A DNA stretch of 64,000 nucleotides from Bettongia penicillata ogilbyi (GCA_023548195.1 JAJHZJ010000419.1:3054273-3118272), one strand, 5' to 3'; shown: positions 32,210 to 43,954, counted from the stretch's first letter. Notes: generated by a model from the letters alone, not told the origin. Numbers and translations are program-made.

Positions 32210-32430
32210 ACTTTATAGAGTTCTTTAAGGTTTGCAAAGAATACTTTATATATGATCTCGTTTGACTCACAGCCTTTTCCAGAAAACTCTTCAGATGATA
32301 AAGAATACTGTGTCTCAAAGAGCTCAGTTTCCTTAGTCACACAGCTAGAAATGTAGGAGGCAGGATTCAAACTCAGATTACTCTTGATTCTATGGACCAG
32401 CATTCTCTCCACTATAACATTCTGTCTCTT
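32210..32430 (-). mobile_element. MIR-like SINE fragment
   Basis: GAGTTCTTTAAGGTTTGCAA, then CTCAGTTTCCTTAGTCACAC, AGGATTCAAACTCAGATTAC and CATTCTCTCCACTATAACA, the reverse layout of a CORE SINE. Confidence 0.65.
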
Positions 32431-32644
32431 GCTACAACCCAGTGCCACTTACTACATACAGCATGCTGATGAGAATAAAGTACCATGTGAGGTATAAGAA
32501 AGGTTCACGTTTGATGAGTAGGGTAAGAAAAGGCTTTATGAAGAATGGGAAATTTGGACTAGGCCTTGAGGGACTTGGCATGGCTTTTAATGGGTGGAAA
32601 TTTAAAATATACATATACACATACATATACCTACATATGTATGT

Positions 32645-32690
32645 ATTTGAATGCGTGTGTGTGCGTGTGTGTGCGTGTGTGCGTGTGTAG
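32645..32690. repeat. GTGTGTGCGT microsatellite
   Basis: Repeating GTGTGTGTGC-type units. On both strands this gives spurious Val/Cys/His/Thr-rich open frames. Confidence 0.9.
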
Positions 32691-32739
32691 TGGGAGAGAT
32701 AGACAAACATGAAGTTTATAGATTAATTCATTTTATATT

Positions 32740-32905
32740 TGCCACCCTGGGCGGTAGGTACTATTATCATTCCCATTTTACAAATGAGGAAAGTGAGGCA
32801 GATAGAATTAAGTTATTTGCCCAGGGGCATATAGCTAGCAAATGCCTGAGGCCAGATCTAACTCAAGTCTTCCTTACTCTATCCAACAAGCCAGCTATTT
32901 GCTCC
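32740..32905 (-). mobile_element. MIR-like SINE fragment
   Basis: TACTATTATCATTCCCATTT, CAAATGAGGAAAGTGAGGC, then AAGTCTTCCTTACTCTATCC; a typical reverse MIR/CORE sequence. Confidence 0.75.
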
Positions 32906-34589
32906 TAATGGAATGAGGGCAGGACATTTCAGGGTATAAATGAATAAAGTTATGGGACCTAGGGTGGGAAGTCATTCAGGAAGTCAGAGGGGAGGAAGCT
33001 AGAAGGAACAGGTCTTGGGACGCCTTGGCAGGTTATTCACCTGCTTCAAAGTCCTCTAGCTTCCTAACTCCAAAGGTCCACCGTTTACCCCATCTCTTTC
33101 CCATGAGGCATGGCTCAGATGATTCTGCTACCCATGGCAAAGAAGTCTTCTCAGAGAACCAAGCTAGGGCAAAGCTCAAACAAGTGTGAAATTGTATAGA
33201 ACATATGGGGAAGGTCACATCCAGGGGCACCTCCGCCATGCTGAGCAAGATCCCATAACCCTATGAGAAAACCATGTGGTTCAAGAAGAGAAATCTTGGG
33301 AACTGGGTCATCAGGAAGAACCCTGAGGGAGGCAAAACCCAGGAAAGGTTTTTCTCTGAGGCAAGGACTTTCTTTTCCCTCTGCTTATGCTGGGGCTCTA
33401 GGCCTTTTTGACATATTTAGGTTATTAGCATTTAATGATTTGGGAGAAAATCAAGGGGACTCAGTGTTATGTGATGGGCTTAAAGCCACAGCATGACACT
33501 TTCAGCCCTGCCCCTGCCTGTTTCAACAAATCCAAACTCAGAAGTTTAACCACTTAGTCTCCAGATATAAAACACTAAGGTGTTAAGAATAAGATAGTGT
33601 AACCCTAGTTTTATCTTGATATTCGGGAATATGACTATCATACGTATTATAGGATATTCTATATTATACAAAAAGGGTAATACTATGTAAACACTGTGTA
33701 CATTTAATTTAAGCATCACCTATTAAGTGCCTACATATGTAAAGCCCAAGACACACATGTTTTGAACCAGAATTTAATCCATAGTAAAGTGAATTATCAG
33801 TGCTTTAACATATTTTCAATGTTTCTGCCTCTGATGAGTCCTATAAAAAACCATGAGCTATCTCCTACGAAAATCTGAAGAAAAATGCTCAACGTGGTAT
33901 GAATAGTTTGTAATTACACTGACCTCAAGGACCATATCTGAACTGAGTATCCCTAGTATAATTCTGTATCTCCTGTAGTTTCCTCATAAATAAATTAATA
34001 TTTGCCCACAAATGAACTTGGATTCACCCATTCCATGTTGGTCATTTTTGGTCAGTGCTTGCTGAGCTCTCAAACAAGTATACCCTTTCAGCAGGAGAAA
34101 AGAGTCTCTGTCTATGTTCTCATATTTTAAGGGCCCTCAGATTATCATATATTGCAGCAGCAATACAATCCCCACTAGTGATAGGGTGGGATAGGGCGTG
34201 GTTCATAAACGTAGAAGAAACAACAGCTTGCAGCAATGCCCATATTCATGCATAAAAGCAGGAAGGGACAGGATCGTGTTGGTAGGGTCAGAAATAAAAG
34301 GACATTACTTCCTTTTGCTGATGAGAGCTTCTGAGTCACTGAAGTGAATCCTACACTGACTTGTAGAGGAGTTGAAAGTTGTGTTTTCTTTTTCAATCAT
34401 CAAGAATGCATGATTTTAAAATAACAAGGTAATGTATTTTCATTATTTATATCATATGAAAGCATCATAATTTTCAAAGCACTTTTATACATTATCTTAC
34501 AGTGATCTAGGGGGAAAACTCTGGACCTGGGTTCAGTAGAAATCAGTCTATTCCTAGCTTTACTATGAAATTACTTTCTATATTATTAT

Positions 34590-34825
34590 GAAGGTAAAAT
34601 AAAATAATGTATTTGAAAGTCCTTTGACAACTATAAAATTCTCTAAAGTGTATTACTATTATCATTATACAGAGACCATCCTGTTAGGGAGATAGGGGAG
34701 GACTTCTAATCCCCATGCTGTAGATGAGAACACTGAGGTTCAAGGATATTAAGAGCCCAAAGATAGTATGTGGCAAAGTAAGAGTTAGAGCCCTATTCTC
34801 CTGACTCAGCATAAAGAACCTGACA
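34590..34825 (-). mobile_element. MIR-like SINE fragment
   Basis: GTATTACTATTATCATTATA, then GATGAGAACACTGAGGTTCA and AGCCCTATTCTCCTGACTC. It is diverged. Confidence 0.55.
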
Positions 34826-35279
34826 CTAAGACTGTGTTCTGAGCATCATGGACCCTGTGTACAACCCAAACCCACCCTACCTTCTTACTTTATGTGTTCC
34901 TTGCCCATATCTTTCTCTGGATCTTCCACAGAAGACCTGACCAATATGCTGGAGACCTTGCTCTAGGTCTCAGAACACTGCCTAGGTATCAGTGCAAACA
35001 CTCAGACTTTGTTACCCTGCTAGCTGGAAATGTGACCAGACTACCTCCTTTCCCATCATAAATGTCCTCAGGGAGCTCTCTTATAGATCACTACAAGTCA
35101 TTACATACTGCCTCTTTTCACTCTCTTGCTTCTAAGGGCAATATCTGTTATAAAGAATGATGACTATTGCCTTTAGAGTTGTTTTTTTTAAACTGTTAAC
35201 AGCCATTGAGTTTGATGACTGGGGCACATAAAGTATCTCAAAAGTCATTGTTCATTTCAAAAAAGAAGATTGCACTTAC

Positions 35280-35366
35280 TTGGTGTTTTGGCTCCAATCA
35301 CAACCAAAAACTGGAGCAGGATGTTTGTATTTGTGGAGAACTTTACCATCAATTGTTCGAATAATA
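35280..35366 (-). CDS. WDR17: WDR17 exon W7 (WD blades)
   Basis: 87 bases, residues 302-331. The acceptor TTTCAG is at the right and the donor GTAAGT at the left. One base completes a Cys codon; it ends with two bases of a Lys codon. It encodes IIRTIDGKVLHKYKHPAPVF, then GCDWSQNT. It holds the end of one blade and the start of the next. The usual WD dipeptide is replaced by RT here, as I also recall for human WDR17. Confidence 0.95.
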
Positions 35367-35689
35367 CTGAAATTAATTACAATATTGTAATAGGAAAAAA
35401 AAGCAACATTCAGAATATATTAATCCAGGGCTCAAAGTCAGATTTATATAATTAAAGTGTAAGCTCCTCAGGGCAGATATTTTGTCTTCAAAGCACCAGG
35501 AACATTTAATGGAGCTCTAAAATAATAGATAATGATAAAAACTATTTGCTTATTTATATTGTATAATAATAGTGACAAGTTCAAGTTAATACATTTCACT
35601 TTAGCAAATTTGCTTCCTAGCTATAACATTTCCAGTTATCCAGGATGTCATTTAAATTAAGTAAGTTTGAAAATATATTGACATTTATT

Positions 35690-35900
35690 TGTTTAGGGCC
35701 AAGACCATGAATTCATTGGAATAAGGAACTCCCAGTGAAAAAACTTCCTCTACCAATGGAGATCTACACTTCCAGCCTCTCTAAAGGATTTCCTGGACCC
35801 AGGATCACCCAATCAGTATAAGCTGGAGACAAGACTTCAACCCAGATCTTTCTGACAGTGAGGCCAATTCTGTATCCCTTATGCCATGACTGCTTTTCAT
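35690..35900 (-). mobile_element. MIR-like SINE (antisense)
   Basis: AAAACTTCCTCTACCAATGG, then TTCAACCCAGATCTTTCTGA and AATTCTGTATCCCTTATGCC. A related copy lies at 51755-51965. Confidence 0.65.
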
Positions 35901-36388
35901 AGGTTTTTATATTTGCATTAAATGCAAATATTTATATAAGTACAATTAAATCACACCAATTAACATAGGTATAAATTTTTGACTCTGATGCTTTGTTAAC
36001 AACAAAGCAGAGCTTCTTTCCTGCCACCCCCACACCAAAGCTTTTCTACTCTGTAGAAAAAGAAAGATGAAAGCACATCTCAAAGACCATTTCTCTTGGT
36101 TGGTTGCTTGCCTGATCTACTTTGCTTTTCCTACTTTCCTTTGCTCACTTCAGACTCTTAGGAAAAATTAACCTTTAAAAAATGATGTTAAGATCTTTGC
36201 TGTGTTATTCTCTTGTGTATTCTCACCACCTGTTCTTAATCTCTTCTGCTTCTGTTAAATCCAGTTCAACTAGTTTAAGTCCTATAAACTCAGAGGATTT
36301 AGTTTGGACAATGAAGTGTTTTGTAGACTAGATCACCATAAATGCGGACTTCTGGATTGGTTTCTTGGAGCCCCTTTAGCCTCTAGGT

Positions 36389-36565
36389 CAGGCGTGGGGA
36401 ACCTGTGGCTTCAAGGTCACATGTGACCCTTTAGGTCCTCAGGTGTGGCCCTTGGATTGAATCCAAACTTCACAGAACAAAAATTTGAATTTTGGATTCA
36501 AAGGGCCATACTTGAGGACCTAAAGGGTCACATGTGTCCTTGAGGCCTCAGGTTCTCCACCTCTA
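36389..36565. mobile_element. Palindromic hAT-type miniature element
   Basis: The ends are inverted (CAGGCGTGGGGAACCTG and CAGGTTCTCCACCTCTA), and the complementarity runs through most of the 177 bases, with AGGTCCTCAGGTGTGGCCC on one arm and its counterpart on the other. The flanks CTCTAGGT (36381-36388) and CTCTGGGC (36566-36573) share 6 of 8 bases, fitting an 8-bp duplication. I recall similar 'cagGGGTGGGGAACCTG' elements as common in marsupials. Confidence 0.85.
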
Positions 36566-37308
36566 CTCTGGGCTGTCAATCCTTGTAGATACTGTTTGTA
36601 AACTACACATATACTTATTAAATACATTATTTGCTAAAGAACCAAAGAGGAGGAGGAGTGAGTTAGATTGCTTGGACTCAGGAGTTTTTAGCTAAGTCTA
36701 GCATCAATGTACAAGTCTTCGGAAGGAAAGGGCTACCCAACTGCCTAGGAAAGGACAAACTGATTGTGGTAGACACTGTACTTAAGAGCCTCAGTGAGCT
36801 AGGGAGAATAAATCTCAAAAAAAAAGTTTTTTGGTTTTTTTTTTTTAATATAAAAAGTTTGTGAACTTCTTAGTAAGGATCTCTGGATACTGTTCTATAA
36901 CTAATGTTCAGTGTTATGCTACCCTTCATGCCTCCTCTTTCTCTTCCTCTTCTTAAATTAGAAGGACAATAGTAAGAGGTGGCATTTAGGGTATTTTAAG
37001 GACTATAAAACATCTTACTAACATTATCTCATATTTGTTCCTAACAACCCTGTGAGGTAAATACATCAAAAAGTTTCATATTTGGTTAAAGAAATGTAAC
37101 TGACACTATAAATAAATGCAGAAGCTGAGCTGTTTTAAAGCATCTCAGCTAAACTTAACTAGTGCTGACGCTGAGAATGCCAAAAGCTAGTGTTTGCTTG
37201 CAAACAAGGACCTAAAGCAATTGTCTCCCTATGGTTTTTGTTTTGTTTTCAGCTGGAAATTTCCTTTTGATGGAGCAGACTAGACAGGTTTCATAAAGAA
37301 TGTACTGG

Positions 37309-37436
37309 GGGGCAGCTAGGTGGTGAAGTGAATACAGCACTGGCCCTGGAGTCAGGAGGACCTTAGTCCAAATCTGCCCTTAGCTGTGTGAGCTCAGGCA
37401 ACCCCATTTGCCTTGCCTTCCCCCCTCCAAAAGAAA
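37309..37436 (+). mobile_element. Short SINE with 10-base target duplication
   Basis: The head GGGGCAGCTAGGTGGTGAAG and CCCTGGAGTCAGGAGGACC are clear; it ends in a CTCCAAAAGA tail. AATGTACTGG stands at both sides (37299-37308 and 37437-37446). Confidence 0.9.
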
Positions 37437-38164
37437 AATGTACTGGCTCAAACAGTGATAGAGGCAGGGCAATCAGGTGCTACCATTACAAGCAGCAGCA
37501 GCAGAAGCATCCACACTTACTTGAATTAGTTTGCTCCTTCATAGAAAGGATTGTTGACCTCACGCAACACATAGCCACAGGGTAATGATGGCTAGGTAAA
37601 TAAGGGTAGTTTTATAAACTGTAAAATATTCTATTAACTCTAGTGTTAGTATTTCTTCTTGTGTGAAATGGAGATAATAAATCTCTCAAGATTGTCTTGA
37701 AAATCTTTTAAAGAATCCTAAAATTCATTTGAGATAAATTCTATGTTTGGTTTTTATTTTTGGTTTTCAGTGTAGATCCACTGATGTTTCCTTACCCATC
37801 TAGTATCTAACATTATTTACATATCACATTCATTTTGCATATTTAAAAAAGAACTCATAATTTTATGTAATCACCAAATATATACATATATATGGATATG
37901 GGGATATACACACATACATTCATATATTAGTACATATTGATACTACATTTTTAGTTATGGTTCCTAGCAGACTCTTTTACAAAAGATTTTACCTTTGATA
38001 TAATTTAATTCAACCCCCTCATTTAATAGATAAAGAAACTGAGGCCCATTAAGTGACTAGAATACATTTGGTCTATTGTTGTTACTACCTTCTCTAATAT
38101 TAGGCTATAAATATTATCAGACCTCTACACCACAGAAAGAGGCATTTTTAAACATAGCACTCAC

Positions 38165-38247
38165 CAGAATCCATCAGCACTGCACGTGGCTATTCTTTTG
38201 GAATCTTTATGACTCCAGGCAATGCAGAATATTCCATTCTTTCCATG
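38165..38247 (-). CDS. WDR17: WDR17 exon W6 (WD blade)
   Basis: 83 bases, residues 275-302. The acceptor TTGAAG is at the right, with a poor pyrimidine tract, and the donor GTGAGT at the left. It starts in phase 0 and ends with two bases of a Cys codon. It encodes HGKNGIFCIAWSHKDSKRIA, then TCSADGF. IFCIAWSHKDSKRIATCSADG is the front of a WD blade, which W7 finishes. Confidence 0.95.
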
Positions 38248-38375
38248 CTTCAAAAAATGCAAAATACCTATCAATAAAAAATAATTCACCCCTTTTTTCT
38301 CTTATTTACTCCTCTGGAAGTACTTTTTTTCATACTAAGAACTCTACACTAATCACTTATTCCATTCCTTCTATT

Positions 38376-38580
38376 TCTATAATTGAAAAATCCTGAAAAA
38401 AAAATATGTGAAAAGGAAGAGGTGAAGGGACGGGAGAGGCATCATAGAGGAGGAAATCCCTGAGCTGATGCTTGAAGGGAAAGACAGGTTTCAACAGGCA
38501 GAGATGGCGAGGATGCTTGTGAGAGGGATGAGGGGGCAGTCTGGACAGATATAGAGTCAGAAGGATCGGATTGGGAAGCA
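38376..38580 (-). mobile_element. L2-like LINE fragment (antisense)
   Basis: GAGGAGGAAATCCCTGAGCT, then GATGCTTGAAGGGAAAGACA and GAGATGGCGAGGATGC. This is the reverse L2-type layout, diverged. Confidence 0.4.
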
Positions 38581-38709
38581 GGTAGTATTCAAGTGTGACT
38601 GAACTATAGAATCAAGGCATGCTTAGCAATAACAGAAAACTGATGATGCCCTTCTAAGGTAGAGTGAATAAGAAAATTCTTTATTTTGTTTTGACTGGTG
38701 GTTTGTTTG

Positions 38710-38870
38710 GAGATGCAGCATGGTATAGAGAATCAATCTCAGAGTCAAGAAGACCTGGGCTTAAGTCTCACCTCGTATATTGGATGTGTGACTGTGGGCA
38801 AGACGCTTTGCCTCTCAGCCCTCCAGACAACTCTCCAAGAAGATCAGTCACAAAAATAAAAAGCTGATGC
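38710..38870 (+). mobile_element. tRNA-headed SINE
   Basis: GAGATGCAGCATGGTATAGA, then GAGTCAAGAAGACCTGGGC and GTGTGACTGTGGGCAAGACG. Its tail is unlike class A. Confidence 0.7.
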
Positions 38871-38992
38871 GCTTTGACAGAGGGAGTTCCTTGCAAGGAG
38901 TTCTAAACACCAATGTAATCACATGATCCAATAAAAAATAATAATACAAACCACACTGCCAAGCCTGCAGAAGAAAATGGTGATGAGCCTCA

Positions 38993-39235
38993 GAGGCAGC
39001 AGTGGCAGAATGGATAAAGAGTTGGACTTGGAGATGGGAAGACCAGAGTTCAAGATCTCATTCTGACACACTAGCTATACTAGTGCTACAAGTGCTTTAC
39101 AAGGGACTCTCTAAGAGTATAAACTGCAGAGAAGGTGACGACCTGCAGGGAGAGTGGGAATTTCCTCATCTGGAAATTCCCAACACTGAGGAAGTCAAAG
39201 TTCCAGTCCCTGTCCCTAATGAGTGTTAAGGCACA
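38993..39235 (+). mobile_element. tRNA-headed SINE, diverged
   Basis: GAGGCAGCAGTGGCAGAATG, GAAGACCAGAGTTCAAGATC, then CTACAAGTGCTTTACAAGGG and a long unusual 3' part with CATCTGGAAATTCCCAACAC. Confidence 0.65.
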
Positions 39236-39315
39236 TGTGGAAAAGTTGAAAAGATATTTTTATTCATAAAACAGTTCTATTAAACAAGCATTTATTAAGC
39301 ACAGTCTATTATAAC

Positions 39316-39438
39316 CCTTCCTTCCTTCCTTCCTTCCTTCCTTCCTTTCTTCCTTCCTTCCTTCCTTCCTTCCTTCCTTCCTTCCTTCCTTTCTTCCTTC
39401 CTCCTTCTTCACTTCCTCTTTCCTTCCTTCCTTCCTTT
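39316..39438. repeat. CTTC tandem repeat
   Basis: About 120 bases of CTTC/TTCC units with a few interruptions (TTTC, CTCC). It is pure pyrimidine on the plus strand. Confidence 0.95.
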
Positions 39439-40945
39439 TTTATGACTGGGTCTCCTGATTTCATGGAAGCTGGAAGTACACTTACAAACCTGCTACTGCT
39501 CTAAAAACCATGAGAACTTTGGCTCAGCTCTAGTTCCAACCTGGGCTGGTTTGCCTTTCCTTAAGGCAGTCTTTTGCACCCCCTCTCCCTTATCATACTG
39601 ATGCAAAACAGTGCAGACACCCTGTGCAGCTCAGAACTCCTGAGCTCATGAGATCTGTCAGCCTCAACTCCATCCTCCTCAATATTTGGGATTTGGGATC
39701 TAGCAGCTATTTATTTCAAAAATAGTATTTAGTCTTCACTTCTATATTTGATTTATTTTAAAAATTTAGAATGAAGGCACTTCAATGATAATATGCTGAG
39801 ATCAAATTTGTACATTTAAATGATAGCGGACATTTCAACCTGAGTTATTTAAGAGGTTTATAAATACAGTTCTTCTTAATTCTCCACTTTGTGCTGTGCA
39901 AAACTGACTTAAGGCCCTCCCTCCCCCAGTACAAATTACTGGATAAATTACAAACAATAAGTCATCTTTAATGCTTATTTTGATAGTAATAAAATTATTT
40001 ATATCATATCATAGTACAAAAATAGGACAATAAGAGCCTCTTTCATCATATTCATTCTTCTATGTCCAACTCTTCATGGAAGGTGTACTATGTTGGTATA
40101 CACATGTTATCATTACCCTATAAATAATATTCAAATATATATTAAAATGGATAGTCATTTAATAGTCAAAGGGATGGTCATTTAACTACAAGCAAAAGGT
40201 TACAGAGAATCTGTGACTTTACCAAGAGGAAGAGGAATATATTCATTATTTAATATTTTCCTTACATGCTTGCTATGAAAATCAAATGAGATAGTATTTG
40301 TAAATGAGCACATGGCCTGGCACATAATTGAAGTGCCTGATGTTTAATAAATGCAGGTTCCCTTCCTTCTTCCCTATCTAGAATAATCAGGTTTTAGAAC
40401 TGCAAGGCACATTACTGATTTCCCAGTTACACAATCATAGACTATCTGACTCGAAGGGTCATTAGAAGAAATTGATTCCAACTCCTTCATCATATTAAAA
40501 AAAAAAAAGGAAAGTGAGATCCAGGAAGAATAAATGACTTGCCTAAAATCACACAGGTTCCATTTTGCAAATAAGGAATGTAACGGGTGAGAATATTGAA
40601 TGGTCACCCAGTGAGTTAAAGACAAACTCAGAACTGTCTTCTGACTCCCAGGTGAGGTTCCTTCCACTGTATCTTGTTTTATATGGCTAATTTTGTGAAG
40701 GCATGCTAAGTACCACATGAAATTTTAGGTGACTAAGAATAATCTAAATCCTAAGGGAAAACTGAAATTTTCAGAATTCATTTATGTAAATTAATAATGT
40801 AATTTTCTATAATACCTGAATAATCTAGAGAAAATATAGCTTTTTCTGGTCATTATCTACCCAAATATATAGCATAGACAAAATGAGTAAAGGCACATTT
40901 TCTTTTAATTTTTTTTGTAATTACCACCAATTAAAAAAATCTTAC

Positions 40946-41037
40946 CTCATTGAATCGGGTTATCATTTTCCCTCTTTCAATATCCCAAATAAAACCACCA
41001 TTTCGGGAAGTTGCTCCAGCAATACAATTTAAATCAC
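40946..41037 (-). CDS. WDR17: WDR17 exon W5 (WD blade)
   Basis: 92 bases, residues 244-274. The acceptor TTCCTAAG is at the right and the donor GTAAGA at the left. Two bases complete a Gly codon; it ends in phase 0. It encodes DLNCIAGATSRNGGFIWDIE, then RGKMITRFNE. TSRNGGFIWDIERGKMI is the D strand of the blade begun in W4. No longer open frame covers this exon; borders rest on phase and homology. Confidence 0.95.
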
Positions 41038-41929
41038 CTTAGGAAAACATATCACATATAGATGTTTTCAGAGCCTTATAAATACGATGCTTGTTTCTGC
41101 TTCTAACACTAGCAAGAAAGCAAGTATTTTCTTTAGTCACTGAAACATAACTAAGACCTTGGCTTTCTTCCTTTTATAGAAGCATCTTGTTTTAAAACAA
41201 AATAAAAGCATATTTTGTTTTAACAAAGTACATTTCCCCAGTAGAGTTAGGTAAAACTACCTGGAAGTACAATTGTGATAGTTTTTTTCACTTTTGTAGT
41301 TTACTGATTGTTAACATAAAGGGTTAACGTGTCCTTTAATTTTGCTAATATGGTATCATCACTGTTCATTGTAACTGACCTGAATTGAATCTTTTAGTAT
41401 TATTATTTAGATTGCTGTAGTGATGATGCAAATCTTCCTATATTATTCCTTACAGTGCAGTAATATTATATTACATGCGGATATCCCAATTTGTTCAGCC
41501 ATTCTCTAATCATTGGGCATATTTTTGGATTTCCTATTTTCATCAGAAATAACGTCACTTTTAACATTTGGGTCTTTTACTGCTGTCACTAACCTCCTTG
41601 GGATATATCCAGTAATGGCATCTCTGGGTCAAAGGGTATGAACAACTTAGTAACTTTTCTTGCAAATGCCAAATTGTTTTTCAGAATGTTGAATTAACTC
41701 ATAGTTTAGTGTTTCTCTTTTTTACTCCTATAGCTCCTTCAGTCTACATTTTCCTCTCTTTTACTTCTTTTGCTAATTTGATGGAGGTATAAAGTGATAA
41801 TTCAGAATTGTTTTAATTTGCAATCACTAGACTTAAGGATTTCAAACAACTTTTCAAATGTTTGTTGATAGTTTTCACTTTTTCTTTTGAAAAAGTTATC
41901 TCCTTTGACCATTTGTCTATTGGGAAAAT

Positions 41930-42335
41930 ACTGAATATCCCTTGAGGGCAAGGGTTATTCTGCTTTTGTCTATGTTTTCCCTGTGGTGCCTGGCACATAG
42001 TAAGCACTTAATAAATGTTTGTTGATTCATCTGTTTGGATCTTACAGATTTATGTTAATTTTCTCTCAAATTACTCTTACTCCTCACCTCTCCCTCTTAG
42101 TTTCCCTGGCTTCCTTCAAGATTCAACTCAAAGTCCACCTACTTTCTGTCAACCTTTCCTGGTCCCTCCATTACTTAATGACATCCCTCTTCAGATGACC
42201 TTGTACTCTGGCCATATTTTGTACATACCTAGCTATTTACATGTTGGATCTAACATTAAACACTAGGGTCCTTGTGGGCAGATCCAATGTCTTTTCTATT
42301 TTTTTGCATCCCAAGAACTTCACACAGTGCTTGAC
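41930..42335 (+). mobile_element. Two L2-like tails inside the L1
   Basis: First tail: GGTGCCTGGCACATAGTAAG, then CACTTAATAAATGTTTGTTG (41930-42030). Second: TTCCTTCAAGATTCAACTCA, AACCTTTCCTGGTCCCTCC and CACAGTGCTTGACTAG (42085-42335). Both fit L2 3' ends. Confidence 0.6.
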
Positions 42336-42962
42336 TAGATTTAATCTGTTTAATGAAACCACATTTTCCCAGTCTCTGTCTTCTAGTTTTTCTTGAACTT
42401 ATTTTATATGCACAAAATTTATTTTTAATTTTTAATAATTTATATTGCTTATTTTTATCTTAAAATTATTTTTTCTGTCTCTGGTAATGAATTTTTGACC
42501 TGTCTCTGTGAAAGATAGTTTTCCTTCATCCTTTCATTTTTATGGTGTGATTTTAAGTATATCATTTATCCATTGGAACTTGTTATGTATATGTGTCAGG
42601 TGCTGATTTAAACTTACTTTCTGCCAAACAGACTTTTAGTTTTCTCAGTCTTTTTCAAAAGGCGAGTTTCCCCACAGGGCTTTATGATTTTTTCCTGACT
42701 GAAAATTAAGCAGTTGTATTTGTTCCTAAGACTCAGCTATCTAACATACTCTACACTCCTCTAACCTTTTTTTTATTCATATCAATTTTGTTGTTATTTT
42801 TTAATTTTATAAAATATCCCATTAAAATTGGTTTAATACTGAATCTGTAGAATAATTTGGGTAGTATTTTTATTTTACTATATAGATGTAGCCTACCTAT
42901 GAGTACTAAACCTCTTTGCAAATAATTTAGATCTTCCTTTCTTTCCATAAGAAAGAAAAGTC

Positions 42963-43135
42963 TGTATTTATATATACATATATGTATGTATATATATGTA
43001 TATATATATACATATATATACACACACGCATATACAGGGTACATACATACATTATATATATGTATATATACATATATGTATATACACACATGCATATACA
43101 TGGTACATATACACATTATATATATGTATATATAA
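42963..43135. repeat. TA/ACAC low-complexity tract with a ~62-base tandem duplication
   Basis: A TATATG/ACAC tract contains two similar units, roughly 43010-43070 and 43071-43131. Each has a CACAC[G/T]GCATATACA-like part, then GGTACATA, then CATTATATATATGTATAT. Confidence 0.75.
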
Positions 43136-43839
43136 TTATTTAAATTGAATTTCTCTTCTTCCTTGTTTCTTTTGTTTATATACAGAAATGCTGATGATTT
43201 GGGTGGTTTTATTTTGTATTCTACTATAATGAAGCTATAGTTCTCAATTTTTTGTTGCTGTTGTTTCTGTACAGTTTTGTTTATTCTCTGATTTTTTTTC
43301 TATTATTGCTACAGCCAGTATTTCTAGCACATTATCACATAACAGCATAAACACTACTGCTATGATTTACTTTATCCCTGGTCTTATTGGAAAAACTTGC
43401 AGTGTTTTTCTATTAAAATTTTTATTTTTTGGTTAAAGAGAAATGCTTTTGATTGTTTTAAGGAAAGACTTTTCATTCCAATGCTTTTCAGCATTTTAAA
43501 CATAAATCTGTGCCAAAAATATAGAATACCTCGAGAATCTGTGTAGCATCCTGATGTAGACTATGTTAATCTCTTTAGCCTCTTAGTATAGAGTCCCAGA
43601 GTGGTCACAAGCCTGAGCTTTTGCTAACGATTCTCTACTTTGAAATTAAGAATCAGTAGAAATTCATTTTGTACTATGACTATGGTGTTCCCATTTTTAT
43701 TTGGGAGGTGATTCAACATGTTTGGGGATGGAAGAGGAATAGGAAGAAGTAGTTTCTATTTCTGCACTACAGGGATCAAAATGAGGACAGGTTTCTTTGG
43801 ATTGTTCTGTATGAAACAAAGGAATTTTCAAGGTCAACA

Positions 43840-43945
43840 CTACTTAGCATCCTTCTTAGGGCCACTTCACCTCTCTGTGAGTCTGAACTTCCTCATCTGG
43901 TACAGAGTGGGCATTTAATAAATATGTATTGAATAAAAGATCAAA
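43840..43945 (+). mobile_element. MIR/L2 tail fragment
   Basis: GCCACTTCACCTCTCTGTGA, then CTTCCTCATCTGGTACAGAG and GGGCATTTAATAAATATGTA. Confidence 0.5.
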
Positions 43946-43954
43946 TGAACGTAG

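Larger units (their letters stand above)
29767..35279 (-). other. WDR17: Intron between W7 and W8
   Basis: 5.5 kb. It contains a CAAAA tract (29843-29870), a large L2 fragment (30640-31213), a SINE (31351-31603), MIR-like fragments (32210-32430, 32740-32905, 34590-34825) and a GT/GCGT tract (32645-32690). The stretch 32,930-33,540 is somewhat GC-richer but I recognise no family or gene in it. Confidence 0.75.
35367..38164 (-). other. WDR17: Intron between W6 and W7
   Basis: 2.8 kb. It contains a MIR-like SINE (35690-35900), a hAT palindrome (36389-36565), a MIR-like trace near 36,965-37,065 and a SINE with target duplication (37309-37436). Nothing further is recognised. Confidence 0.8.
38248..40945 (-). 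other. WDR17: Intron between W5 and W6
   Basis: 2.7 kb. It contains an L2-like fragment (38376-38580), two SINE copies (38710-38870, 38993-39235) and a CTTC tract (39316-39438). The span 39,440-40,945 holds only a MIR-like trace near 40,370-40,560. Confidence 0.75.
41380..43510 (-). mobile_element. Antisense L1 ORF2, interrupted
   Basis: The plus strand reads as the reverse of L1 ORF2, starting near its 3' end (CAATTTGTTCAGCCATTCTC, CTTGGGATATATCCAGTAAT, GGCATCTCTGGGTCAAAGGG) and continuing towards the RT region (CATTTATCCATTGGAACTTG, TTCATTCCAATGCTTTTCAG). It is interrupted by L2-like tails and by a TA-rich minisatellite. It is decayed and has no open frame. Confidence 0.7.

Noticed and set aside
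32432..32908. Open frames around the GTGTGCGT tract
   Set aside because: Products of the microsatellite and of a MIR-like fragment.
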